In this document: piece after piece, positions 35,725-44,404 of the stretch | How the letters are laid out: each line of letters begins with the position of its first letter | How positions within the stretch are numbered: position 1 is the stretch's first letter | NCBI RefSeq assembly: GCF_019455385.1 | Contig: NZ_JACOFR010000001.1 | Coordinates: 124,001 to 188,000 of the forward strand | Reading direction: 5' to 3' | DNA: 64,000 nt | From: Bradyrhizobium sp. BR 10289 | GTDB lineage: Bacteria; Pseudomonadota; Alphaproteobacteria; Rhizobiales; Xanthobacteraceae | Program-made: the position numbers and the translations under genes | The notes under the pieces: model-generated | The model's input: only the letters and a program-made list of their open reading frames with translations | The model's database searches: none | Told to the model about the DNA's origin: nothing

Positions 35725-35760
35725 TCATCCCGGGCGCGCGTCATGCGTCGCCCGGGATGA
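35725..35760 (-). repeat. Hairpin between adaptor and pump genes
   Basis: Perfect 12-base arms TCATCCCGGGCG (35725-35736) and CGCCCGGGATGA (35749-35760) with a 12-base loop start 5 bases after the adaptor stop, inside the presumed adaptor-pump transcript. A less regular hairpin-forming stretch follows toward the pump. It may stabilise the adaptor message or attenuate the pump, or may simply be a dispersed genome repeat. Confidence 0.55.
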
Positions 35761-35765
35761 CATCC

Positions 35766-37010
35766 TTAGCGTTGCACCACGTCCTGGTTGCTGTGGTTCG
35801 ATGCCTGCTGCGGCCCACGCGCGCCCATCTGCGCCACCTCCGTCTTGAGGAGGGCACCGGGCCGCACGCGCTGCAGGCCGTTGACGACGATGCGGTCGCC
35901 CGGCTTCAGCCCCGCGGTGACGATGCGGAGCCCATCGACCGAACCGCCGAGCGTGATCGGGCGATACACCGCGCGGCTGTCTTCGCCGACCGCCATCACG
36001 AACTTCTTGTCCTGGTCGGTGCCGATCGCGCGCTCGTCGATCATGACCAGCGTCTGCTGCTTCGGCTGGCCCATCCGCACGCGGGCGAACTGGCCGGGAA
36101 TGAGACGCCCGTCGTCATTCCGGAACACCGCGCGGACGCGGATGGTGCCGCTCTGGCCGTTGACCTGGTTGTCGATCAGCTGGATGTGGCCCTTCGCGGA
36201 GAGGCCGCCCGAGGTGGTCATCTCCACCGGGATCTGGTCGAGCCTGCCGCGCTGGCCGGAGGCATCCGCAATCGAGTTCAGCGCCCGCAGCACCACCTCT
36301 TCATCCGCGTCGAACGAGGCGTAGATCGGATTGACCGAGACCAGCGTGGTCAGGACGGGGGAGGCGGTGCCGGCGGCGACGAGATTGCCGACGGTGATCT
36401 CGAACTTGCCGACGCGGCCGTCCACGGGCGCGCGCACCTCGGTGTAGTCGAGATTGAGCTTGGCGGTCTGCAGCGTCGCTTCAGCGGCCTTCACATTGGC
36501 GATCGCTTCGCGATTGGCATTGTCGCGCTGGTCGTAGTCGCGCCGCGTGACCACGGCGTTGCCGACCAGCTGCGCGCCTCGCTCGAGCTCGCTCTGGGTG
36601 AACACGACGCGCGCTTTCGCGGCTTCAAGCTGCGCCGCGGCCTTGTCGACCTCGGCCGCGTAAGGCGCCGGATCGATCTTGAACAGCACGTCGCCGGCCT
36701 TCACCAGCGCGCCTTCGGTGAAGTTGGTCGACAGGATCGCGCCGGCGACGCGCGGGCGCAGCTCGACGCGGTTGATGGCCTCCAGCCGGCCGGAGAAATC
36801 GTCCCACAGCACGGTCTGCTTCGGCTCGATCAGCGCGACAGTGACGGGAACGGCCTGTTCAGCCGCGGCGGCCGTTGCCGTCGCTTGGGCGGCACGAAAA
36901 TAATGGCCGGTCGCGATCGAGCCGGCCACGGCGAGGGCGCCGACGACCGCGACGCCGCCAAGAAGGCGGCGGAAACGGCCGGCGCGGGGGGAGGTTTGCG
37001 AGGGATGCAT
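35766..37010 (-). CDS. RND efflux periplasmic adaptor subunit (AcrA/MexA-like)
   Basis: 414 residues. An N-terminal hydrophobic segment (about 17-38) anchors the protein; it lacks a lipobox Cys. The lipoyl halves flank a coiled coil (FSGRLEAINRVELRPRVAG and YTEVRAPVDGRVGKFEITVG), followed by the beta-barrel and membrane-proximal domains ending QRVRPGALLKTEVAQ. Normal length for the family. It is the first gene of the pump operon, divergent from the TetR gene across a 200-base operator region. Confidence 0.92.
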   Translation of the reverse strand: MHPSQTSPRAGRFRRLLGGVAVVGALAVAGSIATGHYFRAAQATATAAAAEQAVPVTVALIEPKQTVLWDDFSGRLEAINRVELRPRVAGAILSTNFTEGALVKAGDVLFKIDPAPYAAEVDKAAAQLEAAKARVVFTQSELERGAQLVGNAVVTRRDYDQRDNANREAIANVKAAEATLQTAKLNLDYTEVRAPVDGRVGKFEITVGNLVAAGTASPVLTTLVSVNPIYASFDADEEVVLRALNSIADASGQRGRLDQIPVEMTTSGGLSAKGHIQLIDNQVNGQSGTIRVRAVFRNDDGRLIPGQFARVRMGQPKQQTLVMIDERAIGTDQDKKFVMAVGEDSRAVYRPITLGGSVDGLRIVTAGLKPGDRIVVNGLQRVRPGALLKTEVAQMGARGPQQASNHSNQDVVQR

Positions 37011-37026
37011 TTGCGCGCTCCAGATA

Positions 37027-37092
37027 TGTAGTGTTCACTACAGATGTGGAGCTGGATATCGCAATGCAAGATACTTATGTACCATTCACTAA
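37027..37092 (+). promoter_or_regulatory. TetR operator region between RND operon and TetR gene
   Basis: TGTAGTG-tt-CACTACA (37027-37042) is a perfect 7-base inverted repeat, 17 bases from the adaptor start. A related second site, TGTACCATTCACTA, lies at about 37079-37092. The gap is AT-rich compared with neighbours. This is the natural binding site for the adjacent TetR repressor controlling both the pump and itself. Confidence 0.65.
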
Positions 37093-37210
37093 GAAAATTG
37101 TAGCCGCTTACCGCAAGACCTGGCAAGCGGAAGAAAAAATAAAGCAGAACAAATAGATAGGATCTGGCGTTAGGCTGAGGGACCGCGCCAATTCCAAGGA
37201 GAACAGGCAC

Positions 37211-37813
37211 ATGGGCATGGGTCGCCCCCGCGAATTCGACGCAGATGTGGCGTTGGATCAGGCAATGGAAGTGTTTTGGCGCCATGGCTATGAGGGCGCC
37301 ACCATCGCCCAGCTCACCGAGGCCATGGGGATCAATCCCCCGAGCCTCTACGCCTGCTTCGGCAACAAGGAAGGCCTGCTGAAGGCCGCGCTCGATCGCT
37401 ACACCAAGCTGCGCGGTGCGTGGATGGACGGGATCGTCGCCGCGCCCACCGCGCGCGACGTCGCCGAGCGGATGCTGATGGGCATCGCCGAAAAGCAGAC
37501 CGATCCCGCCAATCCGCCCGGCTGCCTGCTGGTGCAGGGCGGCATTGCCTGTGGCACCGGCTCCGAAAACGTCCCCTTCGAGCTCGCCGCCCGCCGCGCC
37601 GAGAATGAAGACCAGCTCCGCGACCGTTTTGTCCGCGCCAAGGCCGAAGGCGATCTCAAGCCGACCTCCGATCCCGCCGCCCTCGCGCGCTATGTCATGG
37701 CGGTGTCCGTCGGCATGGGCGTGATGGCGTCCTCTGGCGCGGACCGCGAGGCGCTGCGGCAGGTGGCTGATGTCGCCGTGCAGGCGGTTCAGGCGCAGTC
37801 GGCGAGAGAATGA
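37211..37813 (+). CDS. TetR/AcrR-family transcriptional regulator
   Basis: 200 residues. The N-terminal TetR helix-turn-helix reads YEGATIAQLTEAMGINPPSLYACFGNKEGLLKAAL (about 30-64), followed by the helical ligand domain with the TetR_C-type pattern. AAGGAGA lies before the ATG. It is divergent from the RND pump operon and a dyad lies between them, so it is the likely repressor, released by pump substrates. Confidence 0.92.
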   Translation: MGMGRPREFDADVALDQAMEVFWRHGYEGATIAQLTEAMGINPPSLYACFGNKEGLLKAALDRYTKLRGAWMDGIVAAPTARDVAERMLMGIAEKQTDPANPPGCLLVQGGIACGTGSENVPFELAARRAENEDQLRDRFVRAKAEGDLKPTSDPAALARYVMAVSVGMGVMASSGADREALRQVADVAVQAVQAQSARE

Positions 37814-37858
37814 TTCCCGACGAGCGCGCAAGAGGACTGTACGTGGCTTTCCCGTTGC

Positions 37859-38710
37859 TTAGGCTGCCGGCTCGGCGTCGGCTATTCGCTCAAACGTGAT
37901 GTTACCCATGAGCGCGGCGAAATTGTCGCGGTCGATATGTGCGTCGGCGAGCCGATACTTTTTCTGCTGTGAATCATCTTTCGAAAATTCTCCGGTGAGT
38001 GCAAAAAGACGTATCATATTTCCGTTCAAATCAAACCATTGCCCCCCGAATTTCATAATTGGATTCTTCGTGAGGGTATCTTCGAACTCCAAGTTAGCGA
38101 ATATTTCAACTTCCAATTCAGTCAGTCTGTGACCGTCGTTATCTAAGAGCACGTCCGAGAGTCTTTGACTGACGGTTTGGTTTCTTTTGAAATAGTACGT
38201 GAGCCAATACTTGCTTCCTGCGTCGTGAGTTAGGCCAATTGCTCGAATCGTTTGAGTCCCCTCCGGGAAAAGAGGATTGTTTGAGACGTCGTAGTTGATC
38301 TCCAATTTCTGCGCTGGATTCAGAGAAATTCTACATACTATCTCACCGAGACGTTCGAAGCCACCGGCGACTTGTTGGCCCGGTTCGACCTCATACACCA
38401 CCTTCCAGTTTCCGATGAGTTTTTTGCGAACGCGCGAATAGAGATCGTCGGCCTCGCTCGAATATTGCGAGTAGAGAAGAAACCAAATTACAACAAATGA
38501 AAGAAGGAAAAGGCCGAATACAATCACTCTCAAAGAGATTGGAAATGGACCAAGATGTATGGTGACGTCTTTTCCGTCGACCTCAGTGCTCCCAACGGAA
38601 AAAAGGAAGTAGCCGACGGCGGCTATGGCGAGAGCGAAGCCAAACGCTACAGCTGCCAGCGAGACTGTACGTGAGCTAATCACTTCCTTAGAGAAGGGTG
38701 GCATTTGCAT
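37859..38710 (-). CDS. Hypothetical protein with two N-terminal TM helices and beta-rich domain
   Basis: 283 residues. Two membrane helices (about 16-38 and 60-80) lead a soluble domain with LIGNWKVVYEVEP and alternating hydrophobic strands (KLEINYDVS, YWLTYYFK, ELEVEIFANLEF), which suggests a small beta barrel. This layout recalls S-2TMbeta/Cap15 effectors of CBASS systems, but no cyclase gene is adjacent and homology is not established. The gene and its flanks are clearly AT-richer than neighbours, a sign of transfer. The ATG at 38710 follows GGGGG. Function otherwise unknown. Confidence 0.6.
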   Translation of the reverse strand: MQMPPFSKEVISSRTVSLAAVAFGFALAIAAVGYFLFSVGSTEVDGKDVTIHLGPFPISLRVIVFGLFLLSFVVIWFLLYSQYSSEADDLYSRVRKKLIGNWKVVYEVEPGQQVAGGFERLGEIVCRISLNPAQKLEINYDVSNNPLFPEGTQTIRAIGLTHDAGSKYWLTYYFKRNQTVSQRLSDVLLDNDGHRLTELEVEIFANLEFEDTLTKNPIMKFGGQWFDLNGNMIRLFALTGEFSKDDSQQKKYRLADAHIDRDNFAALMGNITFERIADAEPAA

Positions 38711-38905
38711 CGAACAACCCCCCGGTATGCTGAAATAAAATACTATCAAAGGTTGATGAGCATGCCTCGGTTTTTCTCTTTTGGCTAGAGGGTTCCTGCT
38801 GAAATTGCAGCTGGTAGTCGAGTTCGCCGGGCTGCTTGGTCGAGGGGCACTCTGCCAACCCAATTTGATTGCAAACCGCGCGGTCCGCCTTCGTCATCTT
38901 GCGGA

Positions 38906-40402
38906 CTAGATCGCGGTGAGGGCCGGCGGCGGCACGAAGCCGCCGAACTCGCGTTCGATCAGCCCGGCCAGCGCAATTGTCGTGCGGTCCTCCAGATACG
39001 GCCCGATGATCTGGACGCCGACCGGCAGGCCCTCGGGCGTGCGCTCGATCGGAACGGCGGTGGCCGGCAGTCCACAGGTCGAGGCGGGGTCGGCCCAGAT
39101 GAAGCAGGCATCGGAGTAATTATAGAGCTTGCCGTCGATGTCGAGCTGCCGCGCGTCGAACGGCTCAGACTGGTCCTGCGGAAAGGCCGGCACGGCGGCG
39201 ACCGGGTAGATCACGGCATCGAACGCGCGGAAGAGCTGATACCATTTGTGTTGCAGCTGCAGCCGGGCTGCATCGGACGCGAGCCATTCACGATGAAGCG
39301 CGACCCAGCCGCGGGCGCGCTCGGCTTGGAGGGTGCGGTCGTCGGGTGCGAGGGCTGCGGCGACGTCTTGCGCTTCTGCGAGCGCGGCCGGGGTCAGGCG
39401 CGGGCTACGCGCGCCGTTCAACAGCTTCATGTAGAGCCGCGCGGAGTCCGCGAGATCAGGTAACGCAGCGCTCGAACGCGCGACGTGCGCACCCGTTCGT
39501 TCGAGACGCGCGGCCAATCGTCCGATGGCCGAACGCACCGCATCGCCCGTCGGCATCAGCGGATGCGTGTCGATCACGAGGATCCTGAAATTCTTGAGCT
39601 GGTCATGGCGCGAGGCGGGCAGTGCCAGGCGATAGCCGACGCCATCGCGCATCTCGTCGGGGCCGGCGATCACGTCGAGCGACAGGGCGAGGTCCGAAGC
39701 CGTGCGTGCCATCGGTCCGACGACGGCGAGATCGCCCTGGCCGGGCACGGGCGGCGCCGGCGGCAGGCTGTAGCCGCGCAGCGGCACCAGGCCGAGGCTC
39801 GGCTTGTGTCCGAACACGCCGCAGAAATGCGAAGGGACCCGGATCGAGCCGCCGATATCCGAGCCGATCGAAAGCGGACCGAAGCCGGCGGCCAGCGCCG
39901 CGCCGCATCCGCCGGAGGAGCCGCCGGGGGAACGGCTGAGGTCCCACGGGTTGTTCGTGGTGCCGTGGATCTCGTTGTAGCTCTGGAAATCGCGTAAGCC
40001 GATCGGGATGTTGGTCTTGCCGATGATGATGGCGCCCGCCGCCTTCAACCGCGAGACGAGGAGGGCGTCCTCCGTGGGATGGAAGTCTTTGAAGTGCGGA
40101 AAGCCCCATGTCGTCGGCAGGCCCGCGACGTTGAAGGGCTCTTTCAAGGTGACTGGAATGCCGAGCAGCGGCCGCCGCTCGCCGCGGCCGAGCGCGGCAT
40201 CGGCGGCGCGCGCGGCGTCTCGCGCGCGATCGAAATCGCGGACGACGATGGCGTTGATCGGCCCGTCCAGCGCCTCGATGCGCGCGATGGTATGGCCAAG
40301 CAATTCCGAGGCGGAGATCTTACGGGCGTAGAGGGCGTCAAGGAGTGCACCGATTGAGCCGTAGTCAAGGTCAACACCATCCGCGGTCATCACGAGCTCC
40401 AT
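38906..40402 (-). CDS. Amidase signature family protein
   Basis: 498 residues with the amidase-signature triad elements: Lys87 in GIPVTLKEPF, the cis-Ser in the GGSSGGCGAALAAG motif, and the nucleophile in GSDIGGSIRVPSHFCG. Such enzymes hydrolyse amides, including ureas and acylated amines. ATG 40402 is used; ATG 40390 with GGAG in front is equally possible. It lies downstream of the MFS carrier on the same strand, separated by a palindromic repeat, and may belong to the GntR-controlled cluster. Normal length for the family. Confidence 0.88.
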   Translation of the reverse strand: MELVMTADGVDLDYGSIGALLDALYARKISASELLGHTIARIEALDGPINAIVVRDFDRARDAARAADAALGRGERRPLLGIPVTLKEPFNVAGLPTTWGFPHFKDFHPTEDALLVSRLKAAGAIIIGKTNIPIGLRDFQSYNEIHGTTNNPWDLSRSPGGSSGGCGAALAAGFGPLSIGSDIGGSIRVPSHFCGVFGHKPSLGLVPLRGYSLPPAPPVPGQGDLAVVGPMARTASDLALSLDVIAGPDEMRDGVGYRLALPASRHDQLKNFRILVIDTHPLMPTGDAVRSAIGRLAARLERTGAHVARSSAALPDLADSARLYMKLLNGARSPRLTPAALAEAQDVAAALAPDDRTLQAERARGWVALHREWLASDAARLQLQHKWYQLFRAFDAVIYPVAAVPAFPQDQSEPFDARQLDIDGKLYNYSDACFIWADPASTCGLPATAVPIERTPEGLPVGVQIIGPYLEDRTTIALAGLIEREFGGFVPPPALTAI

Positions 40403-40423
40403 TTGTATTCCGGCCGACACCTT

Positions 40424-40510
40424 GTAGCCCGGATGAAGCGCAGCGCAATCCGGGACAGGTCCCGACGCGGATGTACGGCCCGGATGAAGCTATCGCTCCA
40501 TCCGGGCTAC
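40424..40510. repeat. Intergenic palindromic repeat, GTAGCCCGGATG family
   Basis: Arms GTAGCCCGGATG (40424-40435) and CATCCGGGCTAC (40499-40510) enclose about 63 bases with inner repeats of GGATGAAGC. A partial copy occurs at 58087-58153. This repeat type is frequent between Bradyrhizobium genes. It separates the MFS and amidase genes and may affect coupled expression. Confidence 0.75.
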
Positions 40511-40533
40511 GGAGCTTTCGCCGCTGGATTGAG

Positions 40534-41901
40534 TCAGGACGCTTCCTTCAGCACCGGCGCTGCCGTTTCCTCGGCCTTCAGCTCCTCCAGGCTGCGATGC
40601 CGCGGCTCGATCCCGAGCGCCCAGACCGTGATGATCTGCACCACCAGGAGGCCGATCATCAGGGCCATCACGCCGGCGACGCCGCGCGACTCGAACAGCG
40701 AGACCACCAGGAACGGCGTGACGATCGTGGCACCGCGCCCCAGCGTGTTGACGATGCCGGAGGCGCGCAGGCGCACCTCGGTCGGAAACAGCTCGGGGAT
40801 GTAGATGCCGAACAGCAGCGCCACCAGCACGTAGATCGGCACGGTCAGCGCAAAGCCGACCGCCGGCAGCAGGATCGGATCCGAGATCAGGGGATAGACG
40901 ATGCCGAGCGCCACCGCGATCAGCGACGCGCCGATGATGGTCGGCTTGCGGCCCCAGCGGTCCGCAGTCAGCGCACCGATGGCCGAGCCGATGGGCGCGC
41001 CGAGCGCCATGAGCAGCGAATAGCCGAATGACGTCGCGATCGAGAGGCCCTGTTTGACGAAGAACACGGGCAGCCAGGTCACGAAGCCGTAGAGGAGGGT
41101 GTTGATCGTGATCAGGCAAACCGCGCCGACGATCATCCGCGACAGCAAGGGCGCGGTGAACAGCGTGCCGAGATCGGGCGCGACCGGAGCCGGCATTGTG
41201 GGCGCAGGAGGCGGCAAGGACTGGCCTTGCGCCGCTTCCTTCTCGATCGCCTGCATCAGGGTTTCTGCTTCCGCGGTGCGCCCCACAGCTTCCAGCCAGC
41301 GCGGCGATTCCGGCAGCGACTTGCGCATGTACCAGACGACCAGCGCGCCGACGCCGCCGAGCACGAACATCGAGCGCCAGCCGAATTGCGGCACCAGCAC
41401 GGATGCCACCAGCAGCGCGACGGGCAGGCCCGTCACGACGCACACGGCGGTGAAGCCGAGCCATTTGCCGCGGGTGCGGGCGGGCACGAATTCCGTCATC
41501 GTGGAATAACCGACGACGTTTTCGGCACCGAGCCCGACGCCCATGACGAACCGGCAGGCAATGAGGAAGGCCATGTTCGGCGAGAACGCCGCGGCGAGCG
41601 AAGCGATGCCGAACAGCAGCAGATTGAACTGATAGGTGAAGCGGCGGCCATAGCGGTCGCCGAGGAAGCCGGTGCCGAACGATCCCAGCATCATGCCGAC
41701 GAAAGTTGCGGAGATGAAGGCGGCGTTCTGGGCCAGCGTCGAAAATCCCGTCTTCAGCGTCACGCTGAGCACGGTGCCGGCGATATAGATGTCGAAACCG
41801 TCGAAGAACATGCCGATGCCGATCAGCAGCATGATGCGGCGATGGAATGGCCCGATCGGCAGCCGATCCAGACGACTGCCCGCGTTCACCGATGTCGACA
41901 T
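40534..41901 (-). CDS. MFS transporter, metabolite:proton symporter type
   Basis: 455 residues, twelve predicted helices. The family motifs GFLGDRYGRRFTYQ (loop 2-3) and RWGRKPTIIG (loop 8-9) are present, and ESPRWLEAVGRTAEA lies in the central loop as in the sugar/aromatic-acid symporters. GGGAGA precedes the ATG. It lies between the aldehyde dehydrogenase and amidase, so it probably imports the substrate of that pathway. Confidence 0.88.
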   Translation of the reverse strand: MSTSVNAGSRLDRLPIGPFHRRIMLLIGIGMFFDGFDIYIAGTVLSVTLKTGFSTLAQNAAFISATFVGMMLGSFGTGFLGDRYGRRFTYQFNLLLFGIASLAAAFSPNMAFLIACRFVMGVGLGAENVVGYSTMTEFVPARTRGKWLGFTAVCVVTGLPVALLVASVLVPQFGWRSMFVLGGVGALVVWYMRKSLPESPRWLEAVGRTAEAETLMQAIEKEAAQGQSLPPPAPTMPAPVAPDLGTLFTAPLLSRMIVGAVCLITINTLLYGFVTWLPVFFVKQGLSIATSFGYSLLMALGAPIGSAIGALTADRWGRKPTIIGASLIAVALGIVYPLISDPILLPAVGFALTVPIYVLVALLFGIYIPELFPTEVRLRASGIVNTLGRGATIVTPFLVVSLFESRGVAGVMALMIGLLVVQIITVWALGIEPRHRSLEELKAEETAAPVLKEAS

Positions 41902-41975
41902 TGACGCTCTCCCTTGACTGTTATTCCCGTTGAAGTGGCCCGCCTTCTCCGGGCGGTCGGCCGCTGCTGGTCTCT

Positions 41976-42079
41976 GCTAAAGCGCGATGAGATTTGGTTG
42001 AATCGTCATCGCGCTTTAGCTCTTTGGTTTGAGCATGATCTTTTCGGAAAACCGCTTCACACTTTTCCGGATCATGCTC
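41976..42079. repeat. Double-hairpin repeat element after the aldehyde dehydrogenase gene
   Basis: Two hairpins occur side by side. GCTAAAGCGCGATGA (41976-41990) pairs with TCATCGCGCTTTAGC (42006-42020); GAGCATGATC (42031-42040) pairs with GATCATGCTC (42070-42079). The second touches the aldehyde dehydrogenase stop codon. Elements with this GCATGATC...TTTTCCGGATCATGC pattern are widespread in Bradyrhizobium and relatives. It may terminate or process the transcript ahead of the MFS gene. Confidence 0.75.
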
Positions 42080-43608
42080 TAGTTCAATCGCCGCTGGTTG
42101 GCCGTGTCGCGGTACCAGTCGAACGGCTGCTCGTGGGTCGCGACCATCACGCTCTTGGTGTTGAAATGGTCGTCAAAGCTCTCGGTGCCGCATTCGCGGC
42201 CGATGCCGGAATCATCGACGCCGCCCCAGGGCGAGGCCGGGTCGAGCCGGTGGTGATCGTTGATCCAGACGATGCCGGCCTTGACGGAGGCGGCGACACG
42301 ATGCGCGCGCGCGACGTCGCGGGTGCGGATCGCGGCGGCAAGGCCGAACGGCGAGTCGTTGGCGAGCCTGAGCGCGTCGGCCTCGTCCTTGAACGGCGTC
42401 ACCGAGGTGAAGGGCCCGAACACTTCCTCCTGGAAGATACGCATGTCAGATGTGACGTCGGCAAACACGGTCGGCTCCACGAAATAGCCGTTGTCATGGC
42501 CCGGCACTTTCGCGGCGACACCGCCGGTGACGAGACGCGCGCCGTCATCGTGGCCGTAGCCGGTGTAGGTGAGAACACGGTCGCGCTGCCGGGCGGAGAT
42601 CACGGGGCCGAGCTGAGTGCTCGCATCGAAGGGATCGCCGATGCGGATGCTGCGGGTCTTGGCTTTCAGCTTCTCGACGAACTCGTCATAGATCGAGGCC
42701 TGCACGATATGGCGCGAGGCGCAGACGCAGGTCTGGCCGGCGCCGATGAAGGCACCGAAGGCGGCGTAGTTGACGGCGCGGTCGACGTCGAAATCGTCGA
42801 ACACCATCACCGGGGTCTTGCCGCCGAGCTCCATGGTCTGATGCGCGAACACTTTTGCAGCCGCGCTGCCGGCGATGCGGCCGGCCTCGGTGCCGCCGGT
42901 CAGCACCAGCTTGTTGATGTCTCCATGTTCGGCCAGCATCTTGCCGGCGCTCTGGCCGAGGCCAAGCACGATGTTGAAGACGCCGGGCGGCAGGCCCGCC
43001 TCGGTGAAGATCTGCGCGAGCTTCAAGGTCGTCAGCGGCGTATATTCCGACGGCTTGACCACGGTGACGCAGCCTGTCGCCAGCACCACGGCGAGCGATT
43101 TGCACAAGATCATCAGGGGATGATTGAACGGCGTGCAATTGGCGACGATGCCGATCGGGGTGCGCAGCGTGTAGTTGAGATACGCGCCCTCGACGGGGAT
43201 CACGGAGTCGCGGCGCGCCAGCGCCACGCCGGCAAAGTAACGGAAGAAGTCGGGCAGGCGGGAGAGCTGGGCGCGGGTCTCGTTGATCGGGCGCCCGTTA
43301 TTGAGAGTTTCCAGCCGGTACAGGCTCTCGAGATTGGCCTCAAACGCATCGGCGAGCTTGTTGACCAGCCGGGACCGGGCGCGGGTGTCCATGCCGCCCC
43401 AGGCCTTGCCTTCAAACGCGGCGCGCGCGCTTTTCATGGCTCGGTCGATGTCTTCGGCGGTCGAATTGGGAATGCGGGCAATGACGTCGCCGGTTGCGGG
43501 ATTGCGGACGTCGAGCATCGTGCCATTGCCGGCTTCGACTTCACGCCCATCGATGAAATTGCCGTGGATTTCTACGTCGATCGAGGCGGGTTTTGACGGG
43601 ATATTCAT
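42079..43608 (-). CDS. Aldehyde dehydrogenase (NAD+)
   Basis: 509 residues with the catalytic ELGGKTPV motif (Glu260) and GQTCVCASR (Cys294), and the NAD-binding pattern around TGGTEAGR. The family oxidises aldehydes to acids. The start ATG 43608 overlaps the stop of the GntR gene by 4 bases (ATGA), so regulator and enzyme are coupled. The N-terminal extension open in this frame is not protein-like. The substrate is not determined; amidase and MFS neighbours suggest an amide- or amine-derived aldehyde. Confidence 0.92.
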   Translation of the reverse strand: MNIPSKPASIDVEIHGNFIDGREVEAGNGTMLDVRNPATGDVIARIPNSTAEDIDRAMKSARAAFEGKAWGGMDTRARSRLVNKLADAFEANLESLYRLETLNNGRPINETRAQLSRLPDFFRYFAGVALARRDSVIPVEGAYLNYTLRTPIGIVANCTPFNHPLMILCKSLAVVLATGCVTVVKPSEYTPLTTLKLAQIFTEAGLPPGVFNIVLGLGQSAGKMLAEHGDINKLVLTGGTEAGRIAGSAAAKVFAHQTMELGGKTPVMVFDDFDVDRAVNYAAFGAFIGAGQTCVCASRHIVQASIYDEFVEKLKAKTRSIRIGDPFDASTQLGPVISARQRDRVLTYTGYGHDDGARLVTGGVAAKVPGHDNGYFVEPTVFADVTSDMRIFQEEVFGPFTSVTPFKDEADALRLANDSPFGLAAAIRTRDVARAHRVAASVKAGIVWINDHHRLDPASPWGGVDDSGIGRECGTESFDDHFNTKSVMVATHEQPFDWYRDTANQRRLN

Positions 43609-44255
43609 GACGACCTCTCTTCCACGATGACGGCGTTGCGCTTCAGCGCCGGCAAAACGCGTTTCTCGGTGGCCCCGATATGGGCCTTGATGATGCGCGC
43701 AGCGGTTCGCGTCTCGCGTCGCTGCATGGCGTCGATGAGCGCGACGTGCTCGCCAACGAGCTTCGCCGGATCGTGGCCTTTCAGGTTGGAGATGCTGACC
43801 CGGACGAGGCGGTCGGCCTGGCCGATCAGGTCGCACAGCGCGCTCGCCATGCGGCGATTGCCGGAGGCATGCGCCAGCGCGGTGTGGAAGCCGCGATTGT
43901 AGGCGATGAAGTCCTCGTGGTTGCCGGAGAAGCGGCGGAATTCGTCGAGCGATTTCAGCACGCTGTCGGGCGCGCTCTCGATCGCCTCGGCAACGCAGGC
44001 CGGCTCCAGGGCAAGGCGGAAGCGGAGCAGGTCGCGGGCATCGGACAGCGAGATCGGCGTGACGCGGTAGCCCTGGCGCGGCTGCACCGTCACGAGGTGC
44101 TCGCGCTGGAGCCGCAGAAGGGCATCCCGGACCGGTTGCCGGCTCACGTCATAGCGCTCGGCCAGATCCTGCTCGCGCATTTCATCGCCAGGCGCCAAGC
44201 GACAAGTTAAAATATCAGACCGCAGCAAATCATAGATATTTTCGCGCAAAAGCAT
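43605..44255 (-). CDS. GntR-family transcriptional regulator (FCD subfamily)
   Basis: 216 residues. The winged helix reads YDLLRSDILTCRLAPGDEMREQDLAERYDVSRQPVRDALLRL (about 8-50), followed by an all-helical FCD domain with ALAHASGN and spaced acidic/His residues. The gene overlaps the aldehyde dehydrogenase and is divergent from the alpha/beta hydrolase. It likely controls both directions through dyads in the 149-base gap. The effector is unknown. Confidence 0.9.
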   Translation of the reverse strand: MLLRENIYDLLRSDILTCRLAPGDEMREQDLAERYDVSRQPVRDALLRLQREHLVTVQPRQGYRVTPISLSDARDLLRFRLALEPACVAEAIESAPDSVLKSLDEFRRFSGNHEDFIAYNRGFHTALAHASGNRRMASALCDLIGQADRLVRVSISNLKGHDPAKLVGEHVALIDAMQRRETRTAARIIKAHIGATEKRVLPALKRNAVIVEERSS

Positions 44256-44279
44256 ACGACTTCGATCTCCCTGGTGCCT

Positions 44280-44346
44280 AATATCTCAGTCGTGATATTT
44301 CACGTCAAGAGCCAAATGCTTGAATTCTCTGACAGTTGATTTATCA
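44280..44346 (+). promoter_or_regulatory. Dyads upstream of the GntR / alpha-beta hydrolase pair
   Basis: AATATC (44280-44285) and GATATT (44294-44299) form an inverted repeat with an 8-base centre. TGATTTATCA (44337-44346) is a short palindrome lying between CTGAC and GTCAG. Both lie in the AT-rich divergent promoter region between the GntR gene (44255) and the hydrolase gene (44405). They are candidate GntR operators by position. Confidence 0.4.
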
Positions 44347-44404
44347 GTCAGGGCTTCCAGGGCACGCGAGCGCGTGATCCCAGCGCGATGAGGAAAGACA
44401 GGAC

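Noticed and set aside
38688..38897. A 69-residue frame between the amidase and the two-helix membrane gene
   Set aside because: It starts 8 bases after the amidase stop and overlaps the next start, but has no domain and little support; it may be a remnant but is not reported as a gene.
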